NCBI RefSeq assembly: GCF_012927325.1
Contig: NZ_JABBGI010000034.1
Span: forward strand, 1 to 45,414
Source of the DNA: Chryseobacterium antibioticum
GTDB lineage: Bacteria; Bacteroidota; Bacteroidia; Flavobacteriales; Weeksellaceae
Reading direction: 5' to 3'
DNA length: 45,414 nucleotides
Part shown: one piece after another, positions 8,443 to 17,600 of the stretch
Position numbering within the stretch: the first letter of the stretch is position 1
Layout of the letters: every line of letters starts with the position of its first letter
Translations under genes and position numbers: made by a program
Notes under the pieces: generated by a model
Told to the model about the DNA's origin: nothing
Seen by the model: the letters and a program-made list of their open reading frames with translations, nothing else
The model's database searches: none

Positions 8443-8468
8443 TACTTAAAATTGTAAAAACCAAAAAA

Positions 8469-8494
8469 AACACTCACAAATTAATGTAAGTGTT
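8469..8494 (-). terminator. Rho-independent terminator behind a tRNA-like 3' end
   Basis: On the minus strand AACACTTAC and GTGAGTGTT form a 9-bp stem (one G-T pair) around an 8-nt loop, followed by a run of T. It lies 15-20 bp downstream of the tRNA-like remnant in the same orientation. Confidence 0.65.
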
Positions 8495-8507
8495 TCATTT
8501 TCAGTAG

Positions 8508-8551
8508 CTAATTCTGCTAGGCTTGAACCAACGACCCCTATGATTAACAGG
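8508..8551 (-). pseudogene. 3' part of a tRNA-like sequence, possibly tRNA-Asn(GTT)
   Basis: The minus strand reads CTGTTAATC (anticodon loop with GTT), then GGGGTC, then GTTGG-TTCAAGC-CTAGC, which forms a T-arm with two G-T pairs and the conserved TTCAAGC loop, then an A-rich acceptor-like end. The expected 5' half (acceptor strand and D arm) is not found upstream; the sequence there does not fold into a tRNA. A lone 3' end followed by a terminator is typical of an attachment-site remnant of an integrated element. Confidence 0.5.
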
Positions 8552-8928
8552 TGGGGAGTGCTAATAAAATAGTAGACAAAGTGCATTTTTCCATAGTTGC
8601 TTAACTACACTAAACCCCTAAGAACTATTTGGGAATATATCATTAATAGACTTTAAAAAATACTATCTATCATTTTATCGACTTCACTATCAGAAAAATC
8701 TTCTATGTAATAGGGAAGTCCACTTTTTCGGGGGGATTTTTATTTTTACAAATAATATTGACCACCCATTTTCGGATTGAACTTATTACTAATCTTGAAC
8801 ATCAATTTCCTCCTATATTATTAAAGAAAAAGATGTTCATTTTTAGACTGAAATTACATGATCACGCTTTGATATGTTGCAGATTTATCTTCGATCAATG
8901 TACTCAATCTAAAAGATCCTGAATTATT
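8552..8928. other. Non-coding stretch with remnants
   Basis: No gene. On the minus strand near 8745-8655 a short acidic tail LPYYIEDFSDSEVDKMIDSI ends in a stop and may be the worn C-terminus of a lost gene. ATTGACCACCCATTTTCGG near 8757-8775 resembles the terminal repeats of some Bacteroidetes IS21-type elements, but no second copy or istAB gene is present. Confidence 0.25.
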
Positions 8929-11214
8929 TTATTTCACAATAATTTTTTTAGTAATATTATTATTGAACCTTATCATATAAGCCCCTTTGGGATAGCTGGT
9001 GAAATCTATCAATGTAATAGGTTGGTTTATATTGATATCTTTTATTTTTCTACCATTCATATCTAAGAGAATTGCTTTGGTATTTATCAACTCTGGTTTG
9101 GTAATATTAATGGTAATAATATCTGTGCTTGGATTTGGATAAATGCTGATATTTCTCACATTATCACTTAGTTCACTAGTAGAAAGAGTGGTTGTTGAGT
9201 ACAAGCCGCTTTCCCAAACACCTCTTCCAAAGAAAGAAACCCTCAAAACACTATTATTTGTACCGTCAAAATATCCATATAAATCAGAAATTTGGGCAAT
9301 TAAAGGCAAATTGTTAGAGAAACTCTGCCAATCCGTCATGGTGTTGTTTCTGTAATATATTCCATGAGGTGTACTTAGATAGAAGCTTTCGTTTGTTTTG
9401 TATGGATCGTGTATTAAATTTAAGATGTTTTCAAGAGTAAGTGAGCCTGAAATATTTGTCCAACTAATACCTTTGTTTGTTGAGCGATACATTCTGCTTC
9501 CACAACTCATAAACACTATGTTTGTATCATTTTTGTTCACAACAATATTACAATAGTTATAAGAACTAGAAGGGGTATTAGAAATTTGGTTAAATGTTGA
9601 ACCATTAGAAGTATAGTGAACTTGGTTGTTTTCTAATACTACATAAATTTCATTGTCATTGGTTGGGGAAATAGCAACGCTTTTAATTTTTGTTGTAAAA
9701 GTTTTTACATTCGTCCAAGAAGGGTTCGCTGACAATAAATTATTCGTTTTCTTTAAAACATTTAGCTGACTTACGAATGCCATACTTGTATTTAAATTGG
9801 AAAAAACATAGTTATTTTCATTTGTGGGATTAGTTAACCCATATGTGTTTTCACCATTATTCTGGACTAGATTTCTTCTTTTTGCAGTGTCATGGTAATA
9901 TACTGTATTTGGATTAGCAGAATCAAAAGAGGCTTTGGAACCCCAATCTCCACCACGATTACAGTACCAGGTATTGCCGTGTAAATAAATTTCGCCGTTA
10001 TCTTGAGTTCCAATGGAGACAATATTTCGGGATAACTTGCTTTGTCCTAAGTGATAAATTTCAGTAGCACTTAATCTGTCAGCACTTGGGGTCCAATTGT
10101 TCCCTCCATCAGTACTTACAAAAATTCCCCCATCATTAATATTAAAAAGTTTCGAGTTATCATAGGGCGAAGAAACAATTTGATGCATATCAGTATGACA
10201 TTTTTCCCACCAGTTTGTAAGTTGTTTCCAACTTTTTCCTCCATTTGTGCTTTTCCAAACTGCATGTCCGCAGGCATAAAGAATATTTGCATTGTTCCTG
10301 TCTGCAAATAATGTCCAATTGTAATTTCCTTGTCCATCTGTATCACCCTCATACCCATTTAAATTAGGCTGTACATCACCTTTTTTTAAAGTAAAAGTGT
10401 TTCCTCCATCAGCAGATTGATATATGATTCCACCTTGCCCAGCACTATTATTGCTTCCTACAAATCCCACATAAATAATATTGCTATTTGCTGAAGAAAC
10501 AGCAATTCTTCCCCCGTTTCCTGGATTTGGACTAACGCTACTAATTTGTGACCATGAACTACCATTATCCGTACTTTTCCAAAGTTTCTTGTCTGTTACA
10601 GCAAAGACAATATTAGAAGAACCGGCTTTATAAACCATATCCTTAAAGGCTCCACCAGCTAAAGTATTTGTCCAAGTTTGTCCAGCATCTGTACTTTTCC
10701 AAATTCCATCAGTAGTAGCCGCAATAAGAGTGTTATGGTCAATTGGAGACATTAGGATTTCGAGGGCCATTCTATTTCCAATTCCTACATTTGAAGGAGA
10801 CCAAGTGTTACCACCATTTGTACTTTTATAAATTCCATATCCGTTATAATAGTAATTTGCATCACCAGTTGATAAATAAATAATATTATCATTTGTATAG
10901 TCAATACATACCGATGAGCAGGTCCCTTGCGGAATTTGGCTGTCGGTTTGTGTTTTATTCCAATTAAGTCCACCATTGTTACTAATCCAAAGCCCACCTG
11001 AAGCACTAACGGCATACATTTTTTGAGAATTGGAACTGTGGAATTTTACCTGACTTACTCTCCCGATACCGTGAATTTGTCCTGATATATTAGTTGGAAA
11101 TAAAATTGGTCCTTTCAATGTCCAGTTTCCATTAGCGTTTTGAGCCAATAATACTGAAGCAGAGATAAAGAGTAATAAAAAAATGAACTTTTTTGTACTT
11201 TTTGTTTTCATCAT
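8929..11214 (-). CDS. Secreted BNR/Asp-box repeat protein with T9SS sorting domain
   Basis: A 761-residue exported protein. The signal peptide (KKFIFLLLFISASVLLAQ) is followed by a sortilin/sialidase-like beta-propeller rich in Asp-boxes, for example STNGGNTW, STDAGQTW, STDNGSSW, STNGGKSW and STDGGNNW. The last ~75 residues (SIYPNPSTDIITINI to the KKIIVK end) are a type A T9SS sorting domain, so it should cross the outer membrane and be anchored or released at the surface. The propeller resembles the first half of the 1790-residue protein at 14656-20028. A 131-residue secreted protein lies 17 bp upstream in the same operon. Sialidase activity is not supported: I see no arginine triad. A binding or adhesin role is possible. 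Confidence 0.85.
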   Translation of the reverse strand: MMKTKSTKKFIFLLLFISASVLLAQNANGNWTLKGPILFPTNISGQIHGIGRVSQVKFHSSNSQKMYAVSASGGLWISNNGGLNWNKTQTDSQIPQGTCSSVCIDYTNDNIIYLSTGDANYYYNGYGIYKSTNGGNTWSPSNVGIGNRMALEILMSPIDHNTLIAATTDGIWKSTDAGQTWTNTLAGGAFKDMVYKAGSSNIVFAVTDKKLWKSTDNGSSWSQISSVSPNPGNGGRIAVSSANSNIIYVGFVGSNNSAGQGGIIYQSADGGNTFTLKKGDVQPNLNGYEGDTDGQGNYNWTLFADRNNANILYACGHAVWKSTNGGKSWKQLTNWWEKCHTDMHQIVSSPYDNSKLFNINDGGIFVSTDGGNNWTPSADRLSATEIYHLGQSKLSRNIVSIGTQDNGEIYLHGNTWYCNRGGDWGSKASFDSANPNTVYYHDTAKRRNLVQNNGENTYGLTNPTNENNYVFSNLNTSMAFVSQLNVLKKTNNLLSANPSWTNVKTFTTKIKSVAISPTNDNEIYVVLENNQVHYTSNGSTFNQISNTPSSSYNYCNIVVNKNDTNIVFMSCGSRMYRSTNKGISWTNISGSLTLENILNLIHDPYKTNESFYLSTPHGIYYRNNTMTDWQSFSNNLPLIAQISDLYGYFDGTNNSVLRVSFFGRGVWESGLYSTTTLSTSELSDNVRNISIYPNPSTDIITINITKPELINTKAILLDMNGRKIKDININQPITLIDFTSYPKGAYMIRFNNNITKKIIVK

Positions 11215-11231
11215 ATGTTTTTTTGATATAA

Positions 11232-11627
11232 TTAATTTTTATTTCTATTTCTTCTTTCCTTTTCCCATATTTCCATACGCTCATCTTTAGTTAAAATACG
11301 GCCATCATCTTGAACGAAAGGGAAAGTTTTTTTTCTCCAATTCATAAATTTTTTATATTCAAAAGCATATTTCGGTGTTTCTTTGTTTTTATACTTTCGG
11401 ATTTTGGCTTCTTTGTCTCTGAAAATCTCATTTTCTTCAACAGGCTTTTCTCTGTCCTTCCAATAATCTTCAAAGCTTTTAACAGTTTGATAGTAGCTGG
11501 CATTCGGATCATCCATCATTTTTATCCATTGAGGGATTTCACTGGTTTCACCTTGAGCTAATGTCATTTGGAAAGCAAATAGAAACAGAAAAATAAACAA
11601 TGCTTTACTAATTTTAAAAAAGTTCAT
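11232..11627 (-). CDS. Small secreted protein resembling the N-terminal domain of T9SS propeller proteins
   Basis: A 131-residue protein with a signal peptide (KALFIFLFLFAFQMTLAQ). The mature part is highly charged and Trp/Tyr-rich: PQWIKMMDDPNASYYQTV, FEDYWKDREKP, then KKFMNWRKKTFPFVQDDGR. It mirrors the segment just after the signal peptide in the 1790-residue protein (NYFKIKEKFDAYFG, then the WIKEN and LDKDG elements). Here the segment is a separate gene placed directly before the propeller gene at 8929-11214 (17-bp gap, same operon). It may act as a detached pro-domain or partner of that protein. No enzyme motif. Confidence 0.7.
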   Translation of the reverse strand: MNFFKISKALFIFLFLFAFQMTLAQGETSEIPQWIKMMDDPNASYYQTVKSFEDYWKDREKPVEENEIFRDKEAKIRKYKNKETPKYAFEYKKFMNWRKKTFPFVQDDGRILTKDERMEIWEKERRNRNKN

Positions 11628-11677
11628 ACTATAGATTTTTATATATTATAATTACCCCATTAACTAAGAGGCTGTTT

Positions 11678-12012
11678 AAATTTTGTTCAACAATAATTTT
11701 ATAGCGTATAATTTGACCATATTTTCAGAATTTTCCATTAGGAGTTCGTAATTTCTGCATAGTCTTCTGTTATTATCAAACCAAGCAAAGGTACGTTCAA
11801 CGATCCATCTTTTATGAATAGGCTTAAAGGTTGTTTTTCTATCCTCCGAACGCATGACGATTTAGATAAGGTAACTGAATTTTTTCTTTACAGCCTCTAT
11901 TACTTCCCCCTCTGTAACCTCCATCAGCAAAAATAACCTTTACGGGACTTAGAAAATAAGACAGCATTCTCATTAAAAATCTACCGCTTTACTGTCGTGG
12001 ATACTTGCAACA
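11678..12012 (-). pseudogene. IS5/IS1031-type element, copy B1 (right-end fragment)
   Basis: The right end GAGGCTGTTTAAA starts at 11678 after TAA (11675-11677). Reading the minus strand in shifting frames gives VASIHDSKAV, ADGGYRG, HKRWIVERTFAWFDNNRRL and NYELLMENSEN, so it is a divergent relative of copy A with at least two frame changes. The N-terminal half is replaced at about 12012 by an S9-peptidase fragment. Confidence 0.75.
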
Positions 12013-12215
12013 GGCCACGTCCTTACATTCAGATCCCGGCTCGACTCGGAACCAATCATACTATGCCCCTCCAGCGGGTACTCTAATAAGACAGCTCCTT
12101 TCCCAAGTCTTTTAAGTCCTAGAAAATAAGATCTTGTTTGCGCCGGTGATACATTATTATCTTTCAAACTGGTCCATAACATAATGGGGGATGAACTTGC
12201 AACTTTTTTTTTCTT
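12012..12215 (-). pseudogene. Prolyl-oligopeptidase (S9) C-terminal fragment
   Basis: The minus strand encodes VASSSPIMLWTSLKDNNVSP, then TRSYFLGLKRLGKGAVLLEY, then PLEGHSM. This is the alpha/beta-hydrolase end of S9 peptidases: a D.. loop after MLW, and the catalytic His in EGH. The frame continues without a stop into the IS5-type fragment (NVRTW then PVASIHDSK), so an IS insertion or deletion fused them. No active-site Ser region is present. This is a chimeric relic, not a gene. Confidence 0.65.
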
Positions 12216-12239
12216 ACAAAAGTTTAAACAGATTCAAGA

Positions 12240-14441
12240 TTAAAAATTATATTTTACATTAAATCCTGTAAAAAAATAAGCTTTGCCGGGTCCTGGATTA
12301 ACATCTGTATAAACAGAGGGGTTGTTATACTGGTTATCCATATCTGTATCATTAATACTGTTTCCATAAAAAAGAAAAGTATAATTGACCTGGCTGGTTA
12401 AATTATTTCCTATTACAAATACATCTACATCAAATTTATTGAAAGTATGCTTGTAGCCGATTTTAGAGTTTAACAGTCCAAAACTTTTCACCTTATTTGA
12501 ATTAGCAAAATCAGTGTAGACACTTCCCGTAAAATTGTATGTATTCTGCCAGTAGAGCCCGATTTCGGTATCAAAGTCTAATCCTATAGAAAGCTTTGTT
12601 TTTGGGACCCCGGCTACATTTTTATTATCATAAACGTTGACTGCGGCAGGGAGGGCGTGTTCTTTCAGATAGGTGCTGAATTTAGAATACTTAAAATTAT
12701 TGTAGGTATAGCTTACAAAAGGCTGGATTTTAGCAATAAAAGAATTTTTAGGCTTATAAGAATATCCTGCACTCATTTCCAGGCCTTTGTTTCTCTGATC
12801 TCCCGTGTTGGCCCAGTAAGAATAGGGAGTCCGCTCCGGATTATCCATTGTACCCCGCAATTGGGTCAGTTTATCTTTAATGTTAATATTGAATAACGAG
12901 AACTGATAATCTATAGAAGTATTTCCGATCAGTCCCTGAATGCTGAAATCCCACATTTTTGCCTTTTCTGCAATAAGATCATCATTGGTCACATTAAGAC
13001 CGGCTGTAAAGGAGGTAGCAGAAGTAGGCGCATTGTACCCTTCACTGTAGCTGAGGTTGAAGATCTGATTTTTCCATGTTTTTTGCAGGGCAAAATGAGG
13101 GGTGGCTACCGCCTTAAATTTTTTATCAAAAGACAGATCCTTATTGTAAAGATCATTGCCGTTTATTAAGAACAGGCCGGGAAGGGCAAATAAATCTTTT
13201 CTATTGTAGCTGATTTGATTAATGCTGATCCCTGCCAGAAACATTAAACCCCAAGGTTTATAAGTGATTTTTTCAACAGCAAAATAATTGGACTGATCAT
13301 TGGTGTATTTAAAATAGGAACCATCATATAAAGGTCTTAATATGGGAGAATCCGTCATTTTTACACTTTTGAAACGGTAATTGGAAATGGTAGAATTAGA
13401 CTGTTGGATTTCAATTCCGAATTCTGTCCGGCTCTTGAAATGATCCCAGTCTTTGTTGAATACAAATACTGATCTGAGACCGTAATTGGATGCCGAAGAA
13501 GTTTCATAAGCTCCTGCTGCGATCCTTTCACCCGTAGTACCGGTATAAAATAAAGTAGTATTGTTACTGAAGTTTTCGCTCATTTTCCAGATATGTCCGA
13601 CTCCTGCTCTGGAAGTAATAAATTTGGTTTTTGCTCCTCTTCTGATGTAGGCGAAATTTCCATTATCAATGCCATTGTAGTAGTCATCATAGGAAATCTG
13701 TCCCGATACCTGTTCCAGAGAATTCCCATGGGAAGCCAATAGGGTGATGGTCTGCTTTGGATTCAGTTTAAATTCACCGTTAATATTGTAGAAATTCTTA
13801 ATACTTTTTCCGTGAGGACGGTAACCATCGCTCCCTATATGGGTAAAATTAGCTATTAAAGAGTGATTTTCTCCAACGCTGGAAGCTGAAGTCGAACTCT
13901 GAAAAAGCCCAAAAGATCCGGTATTGAATTGTTCAGAAACAGAAGTTCCTTTTTGGTTTTCAGGTTTTATATAGAGTCTTACAGCGCCGCCGGAACCTCC
14001 TCCATACAATGTTGCAGCAGGACCTTTTATCACATCTATATGGTTGATTAGACCGAAATTGACATCATCCAGAATGGTAACTCCGTCTGCACCGGTAAGA
14101 GGAATGTTGTTCAGGTACATCTTGATGCCCCAGTTGTTAAATTTCTGGTCGTTTCCGTAGCCTCTCAGTATAATTCTCTGGCCGCCCAGCTGGGTTCTTT
14201 TTTCTACCTGAACCCCTGACATGGTATTGAGGCCCTGTTCTATAAATGCAGGATTATTCCGGTTGATTTCATATTCGGAGATGATTTCTGTAGATTGAGC
14301 ATGTTTTTTAAATTCTTCCCGTTCTTTGGTAACCTTTGCTCTGGCGTGAATTTCTATTTCATCAATATTTTTTTCACTTTCCTGCGCATGTACAAATCCA
14401 ATTATCCCTAATGACAGTGTAAATATGTAGCTTTTTCTCAT
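12240..14441 (-). CDS. TonB-dependent outer-membrane receptor, probable siderophore/iron-complex type
   Basis: The 733-residue protein (from the ATG at 14441; a TTG lies one codon upstream) imports a ligand across the outer membrane using TonB energy. It has a signal peptide ending VHAQ and a TonB-box-like IDEIEIHA near residue 27. The plug domain contains GVQVEKRTQLGGQRIILRGYG, and FGLINHIDVIKGPAATLYGGG is the plug/barrel signature. A long beta-barrel follows, ending in aromatic FNVKYNF. There is no carboxypeptidase-like N-terminal domain and no SusD neighbour, so it looks like a FecA/siderophore-type receptor rather than a SusC. A metal-repressor-like palindrome lies 32 bp upstream. Both sides are bordered by IS fragments; the coding DNA is more GC-rich than the sugar locus. 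Confidence 0.85.
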   Translation of the reverse strand: MRKSYIFTLSLGIIGFVHAQESEKNIDEIEIHARAKVTKEREEFKKHAQSTEIISEYEINRNNPAFIEQGLNTMSGVQVEKRTQLGGQRIILRGYGNDQKFNNWGIKMYLNNIPLTGADGVTILDDVNFGLINHIDVIKGPAATLYGGGSGGAVRLYIKPENQKGTSVSEQFNTGSFGLFQSSTSASSVGENHSLIANFTHIGSDGYRPHGKSIKNFYNINGEFKLNPKQTITLLASHGNSLEQVSGQISYDDYYNGIDNGNFAYIRRGAKTKFITSRAGVGHIWKMSENFSNNTTLFYTGTTGERIAAGAYETSSASNYGLRSVFVFNKDWDHFKSRTEFGIEIQQSNSTISNYRFKSVKMTDSPILRPLYDGSYFKYTNDQSNYFAVEKITYKPWGLMFLAGISINQISYNRKDLFALPGLFLINGNDLYNKDLSFDKKFKAVATPHFALQKTWKNQIFNLSYSEGYNAPTSATSFTAGLNVTNDDLIAEKAKMWDFSIQGLIGNTSIDYQFSLFNINIKDKLTQLRGTMDNPERTPYSYWANTGDQRNKGLEMSAGYSYKPKNSFIAKIQPFVSYTYNNFKYSKFSTYLKEHALPAAVNVYDNKNVAGVPKTKLSIGLDFDTEIGLYWQNTYNFTGSVYTDFANSNKVKSFGLLNSKIGYKHTFNKFDVDVFVIGNNLTSQVNYTFLFYGNSINDTDMDNQYNNPSVYTDVNPGPGKAYFFTGFNVKYNF

Positions 14442-14472
14442 CAATTCTGTATATTATATATTATAAAACAAC

Positions 14473-14493
14473 AAGGTAAGGCAGTCCTACCTT
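14473..14493 (-). promoter_or_regulatory. 21-bp palindrome at the receptor promoter, DtxR/IdeR-like
   Basis: AAGGTAAGGCAG-TCCTACCTT (14473-14493) is symmetric at 8 of 10 paired positions around a central A. Its AGGTAAG..TACCT layout resembles operators of DtxR-family metal repressors. It lies 32 bp upstream of the ATG of a probable iron-complex receptor, where repressor binding would block transcription. The same DNA can also form a hairpin, so a terminator of a lost upstream gene is an alternative. Confidence 0.4.
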
Positions 14494-14516
14494 ATTGTTT
14501 TTATTTTTAAAGTTTA

Positions 14517-14642
14517 GAGCCTGTTTAAAAACGGTATAAAAAAAGAGTAAGGGTTACTCCTTGGCTTAAAAACGTCAATTTAGAGCTGCAAAACAAAAAA
14601 ATTGATGTATCCAACAGACTTAACTCTTACTCAGTGGCAATT
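14517..14642 (+). mobile_element. IS5/IS1031-type element, copy B2 (left-end fragment)
   Basis: GAGCCTGTTTAAAAACGG begins at 14517 after TTA, and the following ~125 bp closely match the left end of copy A (complement of 4970-5096), including the GAGTAAGGGTTACTC repeat. Homology stops at 14642, 13 bp before the stop codon of the 1790-residue gene. It lies in the opposite orientation to copy B1, so the two are not halves of one element split by the receptor gene. Confidence 0.8.
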
Positions 14643-14655
14643 AACCAAACCAATA

Positions 14656-17600
14656 TTATTTCACAAGAAGTTTTGTGCTAAAAGCATCATTTTGGTTAAC
14701 AATTTTCAAATAGTAAACACCAGTAGGCACATTAAGTAACATCTCGTTTAGACCTTCTTTTAATGTAGCATTTACCATTAATCTTCCTAGACTATCAAAT
14801 ACAAACAATGTCGAATTTTTCCATACTGCCGGCACGTCTATTTTTAGTGGCGTATTGCTTTTTAAAGGATTTGGATATACGATGGGCTTTTCAATAGTAT
14901 TGCTTTGGTCTAATGCCATTTTAGAACCAGCTATCTTTCCAGCCAAAGAAGCCACGTCAACAATCTTCCATTGTTGATTATTCCCTCCTCCATAAGTCCA
15001 CTGTATTATATCTGTACCATTTGTCATACTGGATCCCTGGTTATCTAATGCTTTGCCACTTGAAACATTTATGATTTTATAATATCCCGTGCCTAAATCC
15101 ACTAACTGCCATTGCTGGTTTGCACCTCCTGTATCGCCATATTGGATCATTACTGTACCGTCAGCAGCGGAACTAGAAGGGTTGTCAACCACTTTGTTGC
15201 TATTCTTATTGATTATTTTATAATTCCCTCCTGCTTGAGCCAATTTCCATTTCTGACTATTGCCCGCGGTATAGTCCATTTGAATCAGTTTCGCTCTATC
15301 AGCCAAAGACCCAGAATATACATCTAGAGATTTCCCGCTTACACGGTTTATGATTTTATAATCTTTAGCTGGATCAAATACTTCTACAATTTGCCATTGT
15401 TGATTATTCCCTCCTCCATAAGTCCACTGTATTATATCTGTACCATTTGTCATACTGGATCCCTGGTTATCTAATGCTTTGCCACTTGAAACATTTATGA
15501 TTTTATAATATCCCGTGCCTAAATCCACTAACTGCCATTGCTGGTTTGCACCTCCTGTATCGCCATATTGGATCATTACTGTACCGTCAGCAGCAGAACT
15601 AGAAGGGTTGTCAACCAGTTTGTTGCTATTCTTATTGATTATTTTATAATTCCCTCCTGCTTGAGCCAATTTCCATTTCTGACTATTGCCCGCGGTATAG
15701 TCCATTTGAATCAGTTTCGCTCTATCAGCCAAAGACCCAGAATATACATCTAGAGATTTCCCGCTTACACGGTTTATGATTTTATAATCTTTAGCTGGAT
15801 CAAATACTTCTACAATTTGCCATTGTTGATTATTCCCTCCTCCATAAGTCCACTGTATTATATCTGTACCATTTGTCATACTGGATCCCTGGTTATCTAA
15901 TGCTTTGTCACTTGAAACATTTATGATTTTATAATATCCCGTGCCTAAATCCACTAACTGCCATTGCTGGTTTGCACCTCCTGTATCGCCATATTGGATC
16001 ATTACTGTACCGTCAGCAGCAGAACTAGAAGGGTTGTCAACCAGTTTGTTGCTATTCTTATTGATTATTTTATAATTCCCTCCTGCTTGAGCCAATTTCC
16101 ATTTCTGACTATTGCCCGCGGTATAGTCCATTTGAATCAGTTTCGCTCTATCAGCCAAAGACCCAGAATATACATCTAGAGATTTCCCGCTTACACGGTT
16201 TATGATTTTATAATCTTTAGCTGGATCGAAAATTTGAATTGGTGCAAGACTAGAATCTTGACTTAATGTCAATTGTCCTAATGAAGTTAGGTTAAGCCCA
16301 GTTGAAAATGTTATTGAGGCACTAGTTCCGGTTCCGGTTCTTGAATCGCCTGAATCTAAAACTGATCCCCAAGTTGCTCCAAAATCATTACTGCCTCTTT
16401 TAAATAATTTATACGTACTGGCAACAGATGACGAAGTATTCAACGCATTACCGGTAATCTTCAGTTCCGTTAATGCACTAAATGTTTGGTTAGTACCGTA
16501 ATTATCCACCACCCGATAGGTATTAAAATTTAACAAGGCATCTGGCAACACATCCGGGTTGATTGTCGATCTGGAAACCCAAACATCTCCGTTAGGCAAT
16601 GTGCTACTTGGGAAAGTCATGGACAATCCAGTTGTGGAAAAGTTTTTCACTCCGCTAGTCGTAACATTAATTTTTTCGCTCACCCCACCAAATACAGGAA
16701 CAGAAGAAGTGTCATGGCTAAAGGTCGACCCTTTATAGGATAAATAATCACTCCCTACCTTGTTCAAAGATATTGAACCTGAGTCTTCATTAAACTGATA
16801 ATAGGCCACTAATCCTGTTAAAATTGGGTCGCCGGCATCACTTTTAGTTAAATGCCTCCATTTCCTGATTTCGTCTGTTGACAAAGCCCTGTTCCAGAAG
16901 CATACCTCATCAATTTGTAAATTAGCAAAACGATCGGTACGTACATTTCCATAAGTACCTAGAAACATTCTTGTTATGGTTTCTGTTGGAATTGTACCAG
17001 TAACAGTACTTGCAAACCCATTGACATAAATCGTTACGCTGGTTCCGTTGCTGACTAATGCAACATGCGACCATTGATTTGCCGGAGCAATTAACCCCGA
17101 ACTCCAACTCCAATTAGGATGAAATCCAACAGTGTTATTCCCATTTAAAAAATTCATACCAAAGGCATTTGGAGTATCTTGACTCATAAAAACAGCACTA
17201 TAATCGGTTTGGATTCCGTTTGGTTTGATCCAGCAAGAAAAAGTCAGGGAATTATTACTAAGACTTAGATTGGAAACATCCAGATAATCCTGTCCTAATC
17301 GCCCTTTTAGATTAGCAACCTTTCCGGGAATGGTTTCTACTGTCGAGGTCGAGGTTCCACATTGATTCAACACCTCAACAATTTCAGTTATGGTTTGGGT
17401 ATCCGTTCCGTAAGCATCTGTTACCGTAAGTGTGGCATTATATTTACCATTAGGCGCATTGGCATAGGAAACTTCAGGGTTTTCAAGCGTTGATGTTGCC
17501 GGTGTTCCGCCAGGGAAACTCCATGACCAAGTGGCACTTGCATTACGAACGGTTGAATAATCTTTGAACTGCACTTTCTCAACCTGAGAACAGGTTACTT

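Noticed and set aside
8929..11214. Exo-alpha-sialidase annotation for the BNR protein
   Set aside because: Asp-boxes alone occur in many propellers; the FRIP motif and arginine triad of sialidases are not seen.
11678..14642. A single IS5-type element split by insertion of the TonB receptor gene
   Set aside because: The two flanking fragments are in opposite orientation and differ in sequence, so they are separate insertions.
15112..16179. Three identical 71-codon frames on the plus strand, spaced 426 bp apart
   Set aside because: They are antisense shadows of the three tandem beta-trefoil repeats; the minus-strand frame carries the QxW motifs.
14952..16230. Regular repeats that could be taken for a CRISPR-like array
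   Set aside because: The period is 426 bp, the units are coding and in frame, and there are no short repeats with unique spacers.
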